DNA from: Actinomycetota bacterium
GTDB taxonomy: Bacteria; Actinomycetota; Aquicultoria; Aquicultorales; Aquicultoraceae
Length of the DNA: 39,385 bases
Reading direction: 5' to 3'
NCBI GenBank assembly: GCA_014859275.1
Contig: JACUUO010000008.1
Location: 1 to 39,385 of the forward strand
Shown here: positions 9,477 through 17,727 of the stretch, one piece after another
Numbering within the stretch: the first letter of the stretch is position 1
Layout of the letters: the number at the start of each line of letters is the position of its first letter
Made by a program: the position numbers and the translations under genes
Notes under the pieces: model-generated
Seen by the model: only the letters and a program-made list of their open reading frames with translations
Databases searched by the model: none
Told to the model about the DNA's origin: nothing

Positions 9477-12400
9477 TTACCTCGCTTTCTGGCTTATTTC
9501 CACTCTCAGATTGAGCGCACCCATTATATCACTAAACAAAGCCAGCAGGAAAGCTATTATTTCGGTATTCTCAAGCTTTGAGATTAGTAAATACTGTCTT
9601 TCCGAGCGGAAGGATAAATTATTGTACGACCTGGCTAGGGACATCTCTTGATGTTTAGCTAAGCGAATGGGTGATACTTTAACCTTACCACCTTGATAGC
9701 TTATCTGAGTTATGCCCAAATTTATCGATAACAGGCGGGTCTTTGCAATGCCAAGCAACTCAACCACAGGATCAGGGAGTGTACCGTAACGATCCGTAAG
9801 CTCGAGCATGACGTCGTCTATATCAGAAAAACTGCGAGATAGAATTATCTTCTTGTAGGCCTCTATTCGCAGGTTCTCCTCAGTTATATATGAATCTGGC
9901 AGATATGCATTAACGGGAAGGTCAATCTTTACTTCCAGCGGATCAACTATCGGTTTTCCTTCCAGCTCTTCAATCGCTTCTCTCAACATCTGGCAGTATA
10001 GGTCAAAACCGACAGCCGACATGTGCCCGCTCTGCTCGGGGCCGAGCAGATTCCCCGCCCCTCTTATCTCAAGGTCGCGCAGCGCTATTTTTACTCCCGA
10101 ACCGAGTTCGGTAAAATCGCTTATGGTCTTGAGTCTCTCGAAGGCCTGTGCAGTTAATAATATCTGTGGAGAGAAGAAGAAATATGCATAAGCGCGTTGA
10201 CCGCTTCTGCCGACCCTTCCCCTTAGCTGGTACAACTGCGCCAGGCCAAGATTCTCAGCCCTGTCTACGATTAGCGTGTTTACCCTCGGGATATCGATCC
10301 CCGACTCAATAATTGTCGTGCATATCAATACATCATACTCACCCTTTAAAAAGGCGAGCATTACCTTCTCCAGCTGATGTTCGCTCATCTGACCGTGCGC
10401 AACCGCAACCCTCGCTTCAGGAATTATCGTTTTGATACGCGTCGCCATCCGGCTGATGGTTTCAACCCGGTTGTGCACATAGTAGATCTGCCCTCCACGA
10501 CCAAGTTCACGCCTTATGGCCTGGGCCATCATCTCCTCATCATACCTGCCAACATGTGTAACTATAGGATGGCGATCTTCTGGCGGAGTCTCGATCACCG
10601 ACATATCGCGCACACCAGCAAGCGACATTTGAAGCGTCCTCGGAATCGGAGTTGCACTCAAGGTGAGCGTATCCGCAGTTTTTTTAAAGTGCCTCATTTT
10701 TTCTTTATCGTTAACCCCGAAGCGCTGCTCCTCATCAATGATAACAAGACCGAGGTTAAACGGTTTAACGTCGCTCTGAAGAAGCCTGTGTGTTCCTATT
10801 AAAACATCCAGACTCCCCTCATTAAGACGCGCTATTATCTCCCTCTGGCGGATTCTGGATTTAAAGCGGCTGACCATATCAATATTTACCGGGAAGGGGG
10901 AGAGGCGCTCGTTAAATGTAGTGAAGTGCTGCTGGGCGAGGATTGTGGTAGGCACAAGCACCAGCACCTGCTTGCCATCCATAACCGCTTTAAACGTCGC
11001 CCGCACTGCAACCTCGGTCTTCCCATAACCGACGTCTCCGCAGATCAGTCTATCCATAGGCTTAACGCCTTCCATATCCCTTTTAACATCATTTATCGCT
11101 GCCAGCTGGTCGGACGTCTCCTCGTACTGGAAAGAGTCCTCCAACTCCTTCTGCCAGGGAGAATCGGGCGAGAAAGAGAATCCATTGGCCTTTGCCCTCT
11201 CCGCATAGAGCGATAGCAGATCGTAGGCCACCTTTTTTGCCGAAGCTTTTGCCTTTCTCTTAGCCTTCAACCACTCAGAGCCGCCGAGCCTGGATACAGT
11301 CGGTACATCACCTGCAGACCCAATGTACCTGGTAATGCGATTGAGTTGATCGGTCGGTACGAAAAGACGATCCGAGCCAGCGTACTCGAGTACGGCGTAA
11401 TCACGGATTACGCCGGCCACCTCTCGCCTCTTTAAGCCCCCATAGATTGCGATGCCATGCGAACTGTGGACGACATAATCGCCGATCTTAAGATCGGCAA
11501 CATCGGAGATCGCCCGCCCGCCGCCACTGCTTCGAACCTTCTGCGGGTCGCTGTGCCTACCGAAGATATCGTAAAACGATATTACTGCAATACCGATATC
11601 GGGACTGACAAAACCACCGCTTAAATTACCGATAACCAGATTAACCCCTTCCCAGATTTCCGCATCTGTTGAATAGGGAATCTTCCAATCGGATAATAGT
11701 TCGGCTATTTGCATCAACTGGCCTTCATCGTGTAGGGAAATAACAACTTTTAAATCAAGGCTCGTGCAATCCTTGATCATATCTATAAGCTGCTCGACTC
11801 TCCCAACCATAGGCTGAACCGGCGATGCCTGGAAGTTTATGGTATCCTTTGTCACACCTCCGATAGAGGTCAATTCTATTTTTGCGCCATCCCTTTTAAG
11901 TATTCCTGCAGGATTTTTAAAATATGGACTTGGCGGTTTAACTATGACCTGATGGGTTATTAGATGATCGACATATGCCTGTTGCTGCTCAAAATAGCGT
12001 TTTGCCGATTGCTCAGTCTCCTCCGGTTCATCGACGACTAAAATGTAGCCGGCGGGTAGATAATCAAGGATTGTTGAGGTTCCTTCGTAGAGGAAGGGAA
12101 GATACTTTTCAATGCCCTCAAAGTATTGCATCTCCTTTAGCCTGCCGATCTCCTCCTCAAGCCACGGTTTATTAAGGCTTGAGAGTCGATACACAGCCCT
12201 AGCGGTATTCTCTTCAGTTAGAACGACCTGCCTGCAGCCGTATATTTTTACTTCTCTAAGCTGATCAACCGATCTCTGGCTGGATACGCCGAAAGTGCGA
12301 ATTGAATCAATCTCATCGCCGAAAAATTCGATGCGGATGGGAAGCTCCGCATCTGATGAGAATACGTCGATTATACCGCCCCTTAGACCGAATTGTCCCG

Positions 12401-12905
12401 GACCTTCAACAAGAGGAACCCTCATATATCCCATGGAGACGAGCTCTGAGGCCAATTCGTATAAATCTATCGCATCACCGATCTTTAACCTTAACGGGCG
12501 ATATATCGCCTCTGAAACCGGAGGCACAATGCGCATGGATGCCTGAACAGTTGTTACCCAGGCGCACGCACGCTCGGAAGCCATACTATCAAGCGTCGAG
12601 AATCTCCTCCCAACAGAAGCAGGGCTCGGCGAAAGAGAATCATAGAGCATCGTCTCAGCCTCTGGAAAAAGATATGCTTCCACCGAGAATGCTCGCAGAT
12701 CGGCGACCAGACGGCTCGCCCTCTCAGAGCTGAACGTGATGATAAGAAGCGGTCGCTTTACACTTGAGTAAAGCGACGCCAGAATATACGGGCGTACGCA
12801 CGAGCTAACCAAAACGATCGGCTTTCTACCATCATTTAGCTCCCCGAGCAATCTATTATATTTTTCTTCTTTGCAAATTAGTGCAAAGGTTTTCTCTAAT
12901 CCCAT
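9477..12905 (-). CDS. mfd: Transcription-repair coupling factor Mfd
   Basis: The 1142-residue ATP-dependent translocase displaces RNA polymerase stalled at DNA damage and recruits UvrA. The N-terminal UvrB-like module includes PLVEGPGQFGLRGGIIDVFS. The CarD-like RNA-polymerase interaction domain is at VADLKIGDYVVHSSHGIAIY. The RecG-like motor shows Walker A GDVGYGKTEVA, DEEQ in LVIIDEEQRFGV, LSATPIPRTLQMSL and motif VI QLRGRVGRSGQRAYAYFF. The TRCF C-terminal domain follows. I place the start at the ATG at 12905, which has GAGGCGA at 11-17 bases upstream. An ATG nine codons earlier has no clear ribosome-binding site. Length is normal for the family. Confidence 0.96.
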   Translation of the reverse strand: MGLEKTFALICKEEKYNRLLGELNDGRKPIVLVSSCVRPYILASLYSSVKRPLLIITFSSERASRLVADLRAFSVEAYLFPEAETMLYDSLSPSPASVGRRFSTLDSMASERACAWVTTVQASMRIVPPVSEAIYRPLRLKIGDAIDLYELASELVSMGYMRVPLVEGPGQFGLRGGIIDVFSSDAELPIRIEFFGDEIDSIRTFGVSSQRSVDQLREVKIYGCRQVVLTEENTARAVYRLSSLNKPWLEEEIGRLKEMQYFEGIEKYLPFLYEGTSTILDYLPAGYILVVDEPEETEQSAKRYFEQQQAYVDHLITHQVIVKPPSPYFKNPAGILKRDGAKIELTSIGGVTKDTINFQASPVQPMVGRVEQLIDMIKDCTSLDLKVVISLHDEGQLMQIAELLSDWKIPYSTDAEIWEGVNLVIGNLSGGFVSPDIGIAVISFYDIFGRHSDPQKVRSSGGGRAISDVADLKIGDYVVHSSHGIAIYGGLKRREVAGVIRDYAVLEYAGSDRLFVPTDQLNRITRYIGSAGDVPTVSRLGGSEWLKAKRKAKASAKKVAYDLLSLYAERAKANGFSFSPDSPWQKELEDSFQYEETSDQLAAINDVKRDMEGVKPMDRLICGDVGYGKTEVAVRATFKAVMDGKQVLVLVPTTILAQQHFTTFNERLSPFPVNIDMVSRFKSRIRQREIIARLNEGSLDVLIGTHRLLQSDVKPFNLGLVIIDEEQRFGVNDKEKMRHFKKTADTLTLSATPIPRTLQMSLAGVRDMSVIETPPEDRHPIVTHVGRYDEEMMAQAIRRELGRGGQIYYVHNRVETISRMATRIKTIIPEARVAVAHGQMSEHQLEKVMLAFLKGEYDVLICTTIIESGIDIPRVNTLIVDRAENLGLAQLYQLRGRVGRSGQRAYAYFFFSPQILLTAQAFERLKTISDFTELGSGVKIALRDLEIRGAGNLLGPEQSGHMSAVGFDLYCQMLREAIEELEGKPIVDPLEVKIDLPVNAYLPDSYITEENLRIEAYKKIILSRSFSDIDDVMLELTDRYGTLPDPVVELLGIAKTRLLSINLGITQISYQGGKVKVSPIRLAKHQEMSLARSYNNLSFRSERQYLLISKLENTEIIAFLLALFSDIMGALNLRVEISQKAR

Positions 12906-13146
12906 AGTTATCGCCTCAAATACGCTGAGCATGCCTAAAAGGCCCCGGCATACCGCCCAGGCCCCCTGTAATGATTATTTAGCGCGAATGTGTTCTTTAT
13001 CGCACATTTATTGATATCGGTAAATACCGGCGCTTTATCTTAATGGTATCAGTTTGGTGCCGCAGAATGTAGTCCCCGGTCCCCAGTCTTCGGTCTCCGG
13101 TCTTGATGTGCCAACTGCCAATGTGCTGCAGTCCTAACAGTCATTT

Positions 13147-13169
13147 GTAGTTGCCCCATTTATGGGGCG
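13147..13169. repeat. Extragenic palindrome GTAGTTG-GCCCCATTTATGGGGC, copy 1
   Basis: A 16-base palindrome GCCCCATTTATGGGGC preceded by GTAGTT. Five copies occur in the window, all in intergenic DNA: here, 22106-22124, 22138-22160, 39109-39131 and 39163-39185. Confidence 0.9.
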
Positions 13170-13228
13170 ATCCCTACTAGTCCTCGGTCTCCGGTCGCCA
13201 GTCAGTGAGGGTAAGAGATGAGGGTATT

Positions 13229-13270
13229 GAGATTCTTCGGTCGCTACCGCTCCTATAAGAATGACAATAT
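13229..13270. repeat. Dispersed module GAGATTCTTCGGTCGCT, copy 1 of 2
   Basis: GAGATTCTTCGGTCGCT, then CCGCTCC and AGAATGACA. A near-identical copy lies at 39269-39312, with the same flanking modules around it. Confidence 0.85.
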
Positions 13271-13447
13271 AGCCATCAACCCTCAGCTATCAGCCATCAG
13301 CATGTGGGTATGAGATGAGGGTATCCACCCTCCTCTAGCCTCACATCAAGGGGGAGGGAACAATTTAGAGCACTCCCATCAGAAATGAGGAATATTTATG
13401 GGCCTGTAAGATACGTTTAAGGGAGTGCACCCTACCAGCTTCGTTAT

Positions 13448-13469
13448 CAGGGCTAAAGCCCTGAGCTAC
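13448..13469. repeat. Palindrome CAGGGCTAAAGCCCTG + AGCTAC, copy 1
   Basis: A 16-base palindromic unit followed by AGCTAC, repeated exactly at 13524-13545. The layout (GC arm, AT core, GC arm, then AGCTAC) resembles the GCCCCAT family with a different arm sequence. Confidence 0.85.
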
Positions 13470-13523
13470 GATTCTGTTCTTTTCTTCTGGCTCCTGGATT
13501 CTGGCTTCTGCCTTCTCCAGTAT

Positions 13524-13545
13524 CAGGGCTAAAGCCCTGAGCTAC
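13524..13545. repeat. Palindrome CAGGGCTAAAGCCCTG + AGCTAC, copy 2
   Basis: Exact second copy of the unit at 13448-13469, in the same orientation and 76 bases downstream. Confidence 0.85.
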
Positions 13546-13726
13546 AGTGACTACCCACATCTCTTGCTTCCACTTGGCTATTGGCTACTCCCACACTTAT
13601 TTCCCCCATCGACATTCGTACCTTGGCACTTTAAGACAGTACCCACATCCCTTACCTACATCAACCGGTAACTGCAGCACTGGGCAACTATTCCCACGTC
13701 TCTTACCCACGTTCCGATTCACCTAT

Positions 13727-14302
13727 TCACCAATCTTCCCTGCGGCGGTTGAATTCGTTCATCGCCCTGGCGACGCCCTCCACGATGATGTAAAACACCG
13801 CATCCCCTGCTTCATCGATCGAGAGCGCTATTTCTTCCCATTCGCTCTTGCTGAAAGGGCTGAGAACATAATCAGCTGGGTCTTGACGGCCAGGTGGCCT
13901 CCCGATACCGACACGAACCCTCATGAAGTTTTCGCTGGATATCTGGCCCATGATAGACCTTATACCCCCATGGCCACCACTGCCGCCATTCTGCCGTATC
14001 CTAATCTGGCCGGGCTCTAGATCCAGGTCGTCATAGATGACTATCAGTCGCTCCGGGGCAGCCTCTTGCGCCCTTAAAAGCTTCTTTGCCACAAGGCCGC
14101 TGTTGTTCATATAGGTAAGCGGCTCGACCAGTATAACCCTCTCCTGGACAATCATACCTTCGCCCCATCGCATCAACCTGCTTCTCTTGCTAAGCGATAT
14201 GTCCAGCGCTTGGGCTAGCCTCTCCACAACCATAAAGCCAACATTGTGGCGCGTCTTCTCGTATCTAACTCCTGGATTACCCAATCCCATCACTATGTAC
14301 AT
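13727..14302 (-). CDS. pth: Peptidyl-tRNA hydrolase
   Basis: The 191-residue enzyme releases peptides from prematurely dropped peptidyl-tRNA. GLGNPGVRYEKTRHNVGFMV carries Asn9 and catalytic His19. TYMNNSG and IVIYDDLDLEPG carry the other active-site Asn and Asp. In the GGHNG loop of E. coli Pth (Asn114) this protein has GGHGG, so that Asn is Gly. The loop varies among Gram-positives and I do not take this as loss of function. The gene is the last of the glmU-prs-rplY-pth group, the order found in Bacillus (where pth is spoVC). Confidence 0.96.
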   Translation of the reverse strand: MYIVMGLGNPGVRYEKTRHNVGFMVVERLAQALDISLSKRSRLMRWGEGMIVQERVILVEPLTYMNNSGLVAKKLLRAQEAAPERLIVIYDDLDLEPGQIRIRQNGGSGGHGGIRSIMGQISSENFMRVRVGIGRPPGRQDPADYVLSPFSKSEWEEIALSIDEAGDAVFYIIVEGVARAMNEFNRRREDW

Positions 14303-14361
14303 GGCACCATAAACACCATAAGTAAAAAGGCGTGAGGCTTGCTCGTGCCCATAGCTTAGCT

Positions 14362-15006
14362 TTATTCTCCCTCACTGGCTGCAGCTTCAGCGCCTCCTGC
14401 AACCTCCTCGGGCGCAATCTCCTCAACGGCTACAGTAGCCGTACGTACCACCTGGGGCGCTGAAACCACTAAAACGGTCGTATCCGGATCGGTCAGCATT
14501 TCAACCCCTGGCGGTAGATGAATATCCCTTACGTGAATACTGTCACCAAGATCAAGATCGCTCACGTCTACCTCTATATTACTGGGCATATTATCGGGCA
14601 GAGCTTGAAGCTCAACCTCCCGGAGATGATGTTCAACTATTCCCCCAGCTTGCACTCCCAAGACTTCACCAACTATCGATACAGGGACCATCGCCGATAT
14701 CTTCTCATCCATGGCTATCTTCTGAAAATCGACATGGAAATACTCTCCTTTGAGCGGATTCCTCTGAACCTCCTTGATGATAGCGCTAGGTTGAGCGTGA
14801 GTATCTGCTATCTTTAGCTTAACAATTACGTTTGTTCCGGCCTTAGAGTGGGTGAGCGCCGAGAATTCGCGAGCATCTATCGCTATGGTAGTTGCCTCAC
14901 CATCGCTATATAGTATCGCCGGGATTCTGCCTTCCCGCCTGAGCTTCTTACTTGATTCTTTACCTACTATTTCACGCCTCTCCGCCTTAAGTTCGGTTAT
15001 TTCCAT
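14362..15006 (-). CDS. rplY: Ribosomal protein bL25, long CTC form
   Basis: The 214-residue protein has the 5S rRNA-binding L25 domain at residues about 4-92 (RREIVGKESSKKLRREGRIP, EVQRNPLKGEYFHVDFQ). The TL5/CTC-type C-terminal beta domain follows (about 100-185, SIVGEVLGVQAGGIVEHHLR, SDLDLGDSIHVRDIHLPPG). It ends in an Ala/Glu-rich acidic tail of about 20 residues. This long form corresponds to the general stress protein Ctc of Bacillus, encoded in the same place between prs and pth. It starts 16 bases after the prs stop. Confidence 0.95.
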   Translation of the reverse strand: MEITELKAERREIVGKESSKKLRREGRIPAILYSDGEATTIAIDAREFSALTHSKAGTNVIVKLKIADTHAQPSAIIKEVQRNPLKGEYFHVDFQKIAMDEKISAMVPVSIVGEVLGVQAGGIVEHHLREVELQALPDNMPSNIEVDVSDLDLGDSIHVRDIHLPPGVEMLTDPDTTVLVVSAPQVVRTATVAVEEIAPEEVAGGAEAAASEGE

Positions 15007-15021
15007 GAAATCACCTAATTC

Positions 15022-15987
15022 CTATGGTTGATTTTGTCCATCAAATAGTTCGCTAACCGACCTATCCTCATAAACATTTCTAATCGCCAGGGCAAAAAGC
15101 TGCGCTAGCGAGAGCACCTTAAGCTTGGAGATCATCTTGTTTTCCGGAATCGGTATGGTATCCGTGACGACCAATTTCTTAATCGGTGATTTTGCAATTC
15201 TTTCAATGGCCGGACCGGAGAGAACCGGATGGGTTGCACCGGCATAAACCTCTTTTGCCCCATGATCAATGAGCGCCTGGGCGCCACTAACTAGTGTGCC
15301 GGCTGTATCAACCATATCATCGATTAACAGGCAAGGCTTATCCTCAACCTCCCCGATAACGTGCGCTACCTCAACTACGCTATGGGCCGGCCTGGTTTTA
15401 TGTAATATGGCAAGCGACGCACCGATCCTATCGGCATATTTCTTGGCCACCTTTACCCTTCCGACATCAGGTGAAACGACCACGAGATCTTTCAGGTTCA
15501 TCTCCTCAAAGTAGTCAGCAAGAATGGGGAGACTCGTGAGGTGATCAACGGGAACGTCGAAGAATCCTTGAATCTGGCCTGCATGCAGGTCAACAGTTAT
15601 CATACGACTAATCCCCGCGGTCACCAGAAGATCTGCAATCAGCTTTGCGGTAATCGGCTCCCTTGCGGCAGCCTTCTTATCCTGTCTTGCATATCCGTAA
15701 TGAGGAACTACAGCAAAAATCCCATGGGCTGATGCGCGTTTTAAAGCATCAATCATTACAAGAAGCTCAATTAAATTGTCATTGATTGGATTAGAAAGTG
15801 TTTGGATTATAAATACATCAGCGCCCCTTACGCTTTCAAGATAGCGAACGTAGATTTCCCCATTGCTAAATGATGCGACTTCAACCTTGCCAAGCTGGAT
15901 GCCCAGGTACTTGGCAATTTCTCTTGCCAGGGCCGGACTGGAACGGCCGCTGAACATCATTAACCTCTTACTCTCTTCGCTTGCCAT
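15022..15987 (-). CDS. prs: Ribose-phosphate pyrophosphokinase
   Basis: The 321-residue enzyme makes PRPP from ribose 5-phosphate and ATP for purine, pyrimidine, His, Trp and NAD synthesis. It shows the N-terminal FSNGEIYVRYLESVRGADVF, the flexible loop YGYARQDKKAAAREPITAKL, the cation site TVDLHAGQIQGFFDVPVDHL and the PRPP motif CLLIDDMVDTAGTLVSGA. These mark a class I enzyme, which is Pi-activated and ADP-inhibited. It lies 14 bases after glmU, so the two are cotranscribed as in Bacillus. Confidence 0.97.
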   Translation of the reverse strand: MASEESKRLMMFSGRSSPALAREIAKYLGIQLGKVEVASFSNGEIYVRYLESVRGADVFIIQTLSNPINDNLIELLVMIDALKRASAHGIFAVVPHYGYARQDKKAAAREPITAKLIADLLVTAGISRMITVDLHAGQIQGFFDVPVDHLTSLPILADYFEEMNLKDLVVVSPDVGRVKVAKKYADRIGASLAILHKTRPAHSVVEVAHVIGEVEDKPCLLIDDMVDTAGTLVSGAQALIDHGAKEVYAGATHPVLSGPAIERIAKSPIKKLVVTDTIPIPENKMISKLKVLSLAQLFALAIRNVYEDRSVSELFDGQNQP

Positions 15988-16001
15988 TATCTCCTCACAC
16001 T

Positions 16002-17384
16002 TTAGTCCTTTAAGTTACCCCTCTTCCCATGCCGTTTCTTAGCCCAATTATCGATTATCTCCTGCTCCACCCTCTCGATCGCCAGGCTATCGGCTGGCAC
16101 ATCCTTAGATATAACCGATCCGGCACCGGTAAAGGCTCCCTCGCCTATTCTGACCGGAGCGACCAGCATGGTGTCGCTTCCAATAAAGGCACCATCCTCA
16201 ACAATAGTTTTGTACTTGTTGATACCATCGTAATTACAAGTAATAGTACCTGCACCTATATTAACACAATCGCCGATTTGTGCATCACCGATATAGCTTA
16301 GATGCGGAATCTTACTTCCGACGCCGATCTCGCTATTTTTTACTTCAACAAAGCCTCCGACCTTCGCCCCATTCTTAACAATAGTTCCCGGCCGGATGTG
16401 GCAGTACGGCCCCAAATCAACATTATCCTCGACAACGCTTTCCCTTACTATCGAACTCTTAATAGTGACTCTATTGCCGATAGAGCAATCGATCAGGTGG
16501 CTAGATGGTCCTATGATGCAATCTCCACCTATCGAGGTCTCCCCATCGATAAATGTCATAGGATAGATCACAGTATCCCGCCCTATGATAGCATCTGGCG
16601 ATATAAAAGTCATATCGGGATCGATAATAGTCACCCCGTTAAGCATAAGTTCCTCGTTAATCATGCGCCTCATGACTTTATCGGCCTCGGCGAGCTGGAC
16701 ACGAGAATTTATCCCCATTATCTCTTCGGGCTTATCAGCGGTGCTTGCCATAATCTTTTCACCTTGATCACTCAATATCTTGATCACATCGGTAAGATAG
16801 TACTCCTTTTGCTCGTTATCCAAGCCTACCTGGCGGAGGGCTTCAAAAAGCTTCTTCTTATCAAAGCAATAGATGCCGGAATTTGTCTCATCGATCTTCC
16901 TCTGCTCGATATTTGCATCCTTTTCCTCTATGATAGCTGCAACCGCCCCGCTGGGATTGCGAATTATCCGTCCGTAACCCGTCGGATCTTTTAATCTAGC
17001 CGTGAGAATACTTGCAGCCGCCCCGCTGGATTCGTGAACGCTCACCAGATCATTAAGGGCCTTCGCCTTAACAAGCGGGGTATCGCCGCTGACAACTGCT
17101 ACCGTGCCATCAAAGGTAGTAAGTAAACCCTCAGTCATTAGAACGGCGTGACCCGTCCCTAGCTGCTCCTCCTGAAATGCGAACTCGACTCCACCAATAG
17201 CCTGAATTACTTCATCGGCCTTATATCCGACGACCACTACAGTTTTTTCGGGGTGGAGTGACCCGACCGACCTCAGAACAAAATGGACCATCGGTTTCCC
17301 GCAGATGGCGTGGAGAACCTTCGGGCGGGATGACTTCATGCGGGTGCCCTCTCCCGCCGCCAAAACAATGACAGCAAGACTCAT
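16002..17384 (-). CDS. glmU: Bifunctional GlmU: UDP-GlcNAc pyrophosphorylase and GlcN-1-P acetyltransferase
   Basis: The 460-residue enzyme makes UDP-GlcNAc for peptidoglycan. The N-terminal uridylyltransferase (about 1-230) has LAAGEGTRMKSSRPKVLH, QLGTGHAV and VVSGDTPLV. A left-handed beta-helix of hexapeptide repeats (about 250-440) forms the acetyltransferase, with SKIPHLSYIGD and GAGTITCNYDGINK. It is the first gene of its operon and has a 5' leader with two overlapping hairpins on the minus strand. No strong ribosome-binding site precedes the ATG. Confidence 0.97.
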   Translation of the reverse strand: MSLAVIVLAAGEGTRMKSSRPKVLHAICGKPMVHFVLRSVGSLHPEKTVVVVGYKADEVIQAIGGVEFAFQEEQLGTGHAVLMTEGLLTTFDGTVAVVSGDTPLVKAKALNDLVSVHESSGAAASILTARLKDPTGYGRIIRNPSGAVAAIIEEKDANIEQRKIDETNSGIYCFDKKKLFEALRQVGLDNEQKEYYLTDVIKILSDQGEKIMASTADKPEEIMGINSRVQLAEADKVMRRMINEELMLNGVTIIDPDMTFISPDAIIGRDTVIYPMTFIDGETSIGGDCIIGPSSHLIDCSIGNRVTIKSSIVRESVVEDNVDLGPYCHIRPGTIVKNGAKVGGFVEVKNSEIGVGSKIPHLSYIGDAQIGDCVNIGAGTITCNYDGINKYKTIVEDGAFIGSDTMLVAPVRIGEGAFTGAGSVISKDVPADSLAIERVEQEIIDNWAKKRHGKRGNLKD

Positions 17385-17405
17385 CTTAACTTTGAGCTTT
17401 GAAGA

Positions 17406-17441
17406 CCCCGGCTTAATCCGGGGAGGAGAAGCCCTTCCTCC
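17406..17441 (-). promoter_or_regulatory. Two mutually exclusive hairpins in the glmU leader
   Basis: In the minus-strand leader, GGAGGA (17436-17441) pairs with TCCTCC (17422-17427), and CCCCGG (17418-17423) pairs with CCGGGG (17406-17411) over an ATTAAG loop. The two stems share bases 17422-17423, so they compete. The second ends about 20 bases before the glmU start. Regulation of glmU translation is inferred only. Confidence 0.4.
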
Positions 17442-17727
17442 TTTCCGTTATAACGCTCAACTTTCTGCAGATAACTCGCTAATTAGATAATACACTTATC
17501 GTGGCGCGTTTAAAATAACAGAATCGATCCAGAGCTCTCTTCTAGACTCCTTCTCTTCTGAACTCTTCTGGCTCTTCTTTCATCCCTGGCTCCTGGCTTC
17601 TTTATTCTCTTTTCTTTTCTGGCTTCTGACTTCCGATTTCCGAACCCGAATGGGATAAATATCACGAATTTGGAAAGAATAAAATAGTAAAAGATTAAAT
17701 TAAATATTGGGTTAGTGGGGTGATCGT
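17442..17727. other. Divergent intergenic region between glmU and the dehydrogenase gene
   Basis: With the glmU leader, the divergent gap is about 340 bases. It holds pyrimidine-rich CTGGCTCCTGGCTTCT-type low-complexity DNA at 17535-17640, similar to 13477-13520. An AT-rich patch (17481-17500) may hold a minus-strand -10 (TATTAT). I see no gene. Confidence 0.5.

Larger units (their letters stand above)
12933..13726. other. Gene-free interval packed with dispersed repeats
   Basis: No convincing gene lies in these about 790 bases between mfd and pth; the open frames are short or antisense to pth. The interval holds a composite of repeat modules that recur elsewhere in the window. They are an AGTC..CGGTCTCCGGTC/GTGCTGCAG unit (13070-13132), a GCCCCAT palindrome (13147-13169), an AGATTCTTCGGTCGCT unit (13229-13270) and CAGCTATCAGCCATCAGC. 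Two CAGGGCTAAAGCCCTG palindromes (13448 and 13524) and CCCACATCTCTT-type units also occur. In Bacillus this position holds fin and spoVT-side genes, which are absent. Confidence 0.8.

Noticed and set aside
12933-13726. CRISPR array in the repeat-rich interval
   Set aside because: The repeats are of several types, irregularly spaced and palindromic, without uniform spacers; no cas gene is near.
13547-14020. 157-codon plus-strand open frame beside pth
   Set aside because: Its second half is antisense to the conserved pth gene and its first half lies in repeat DNA.
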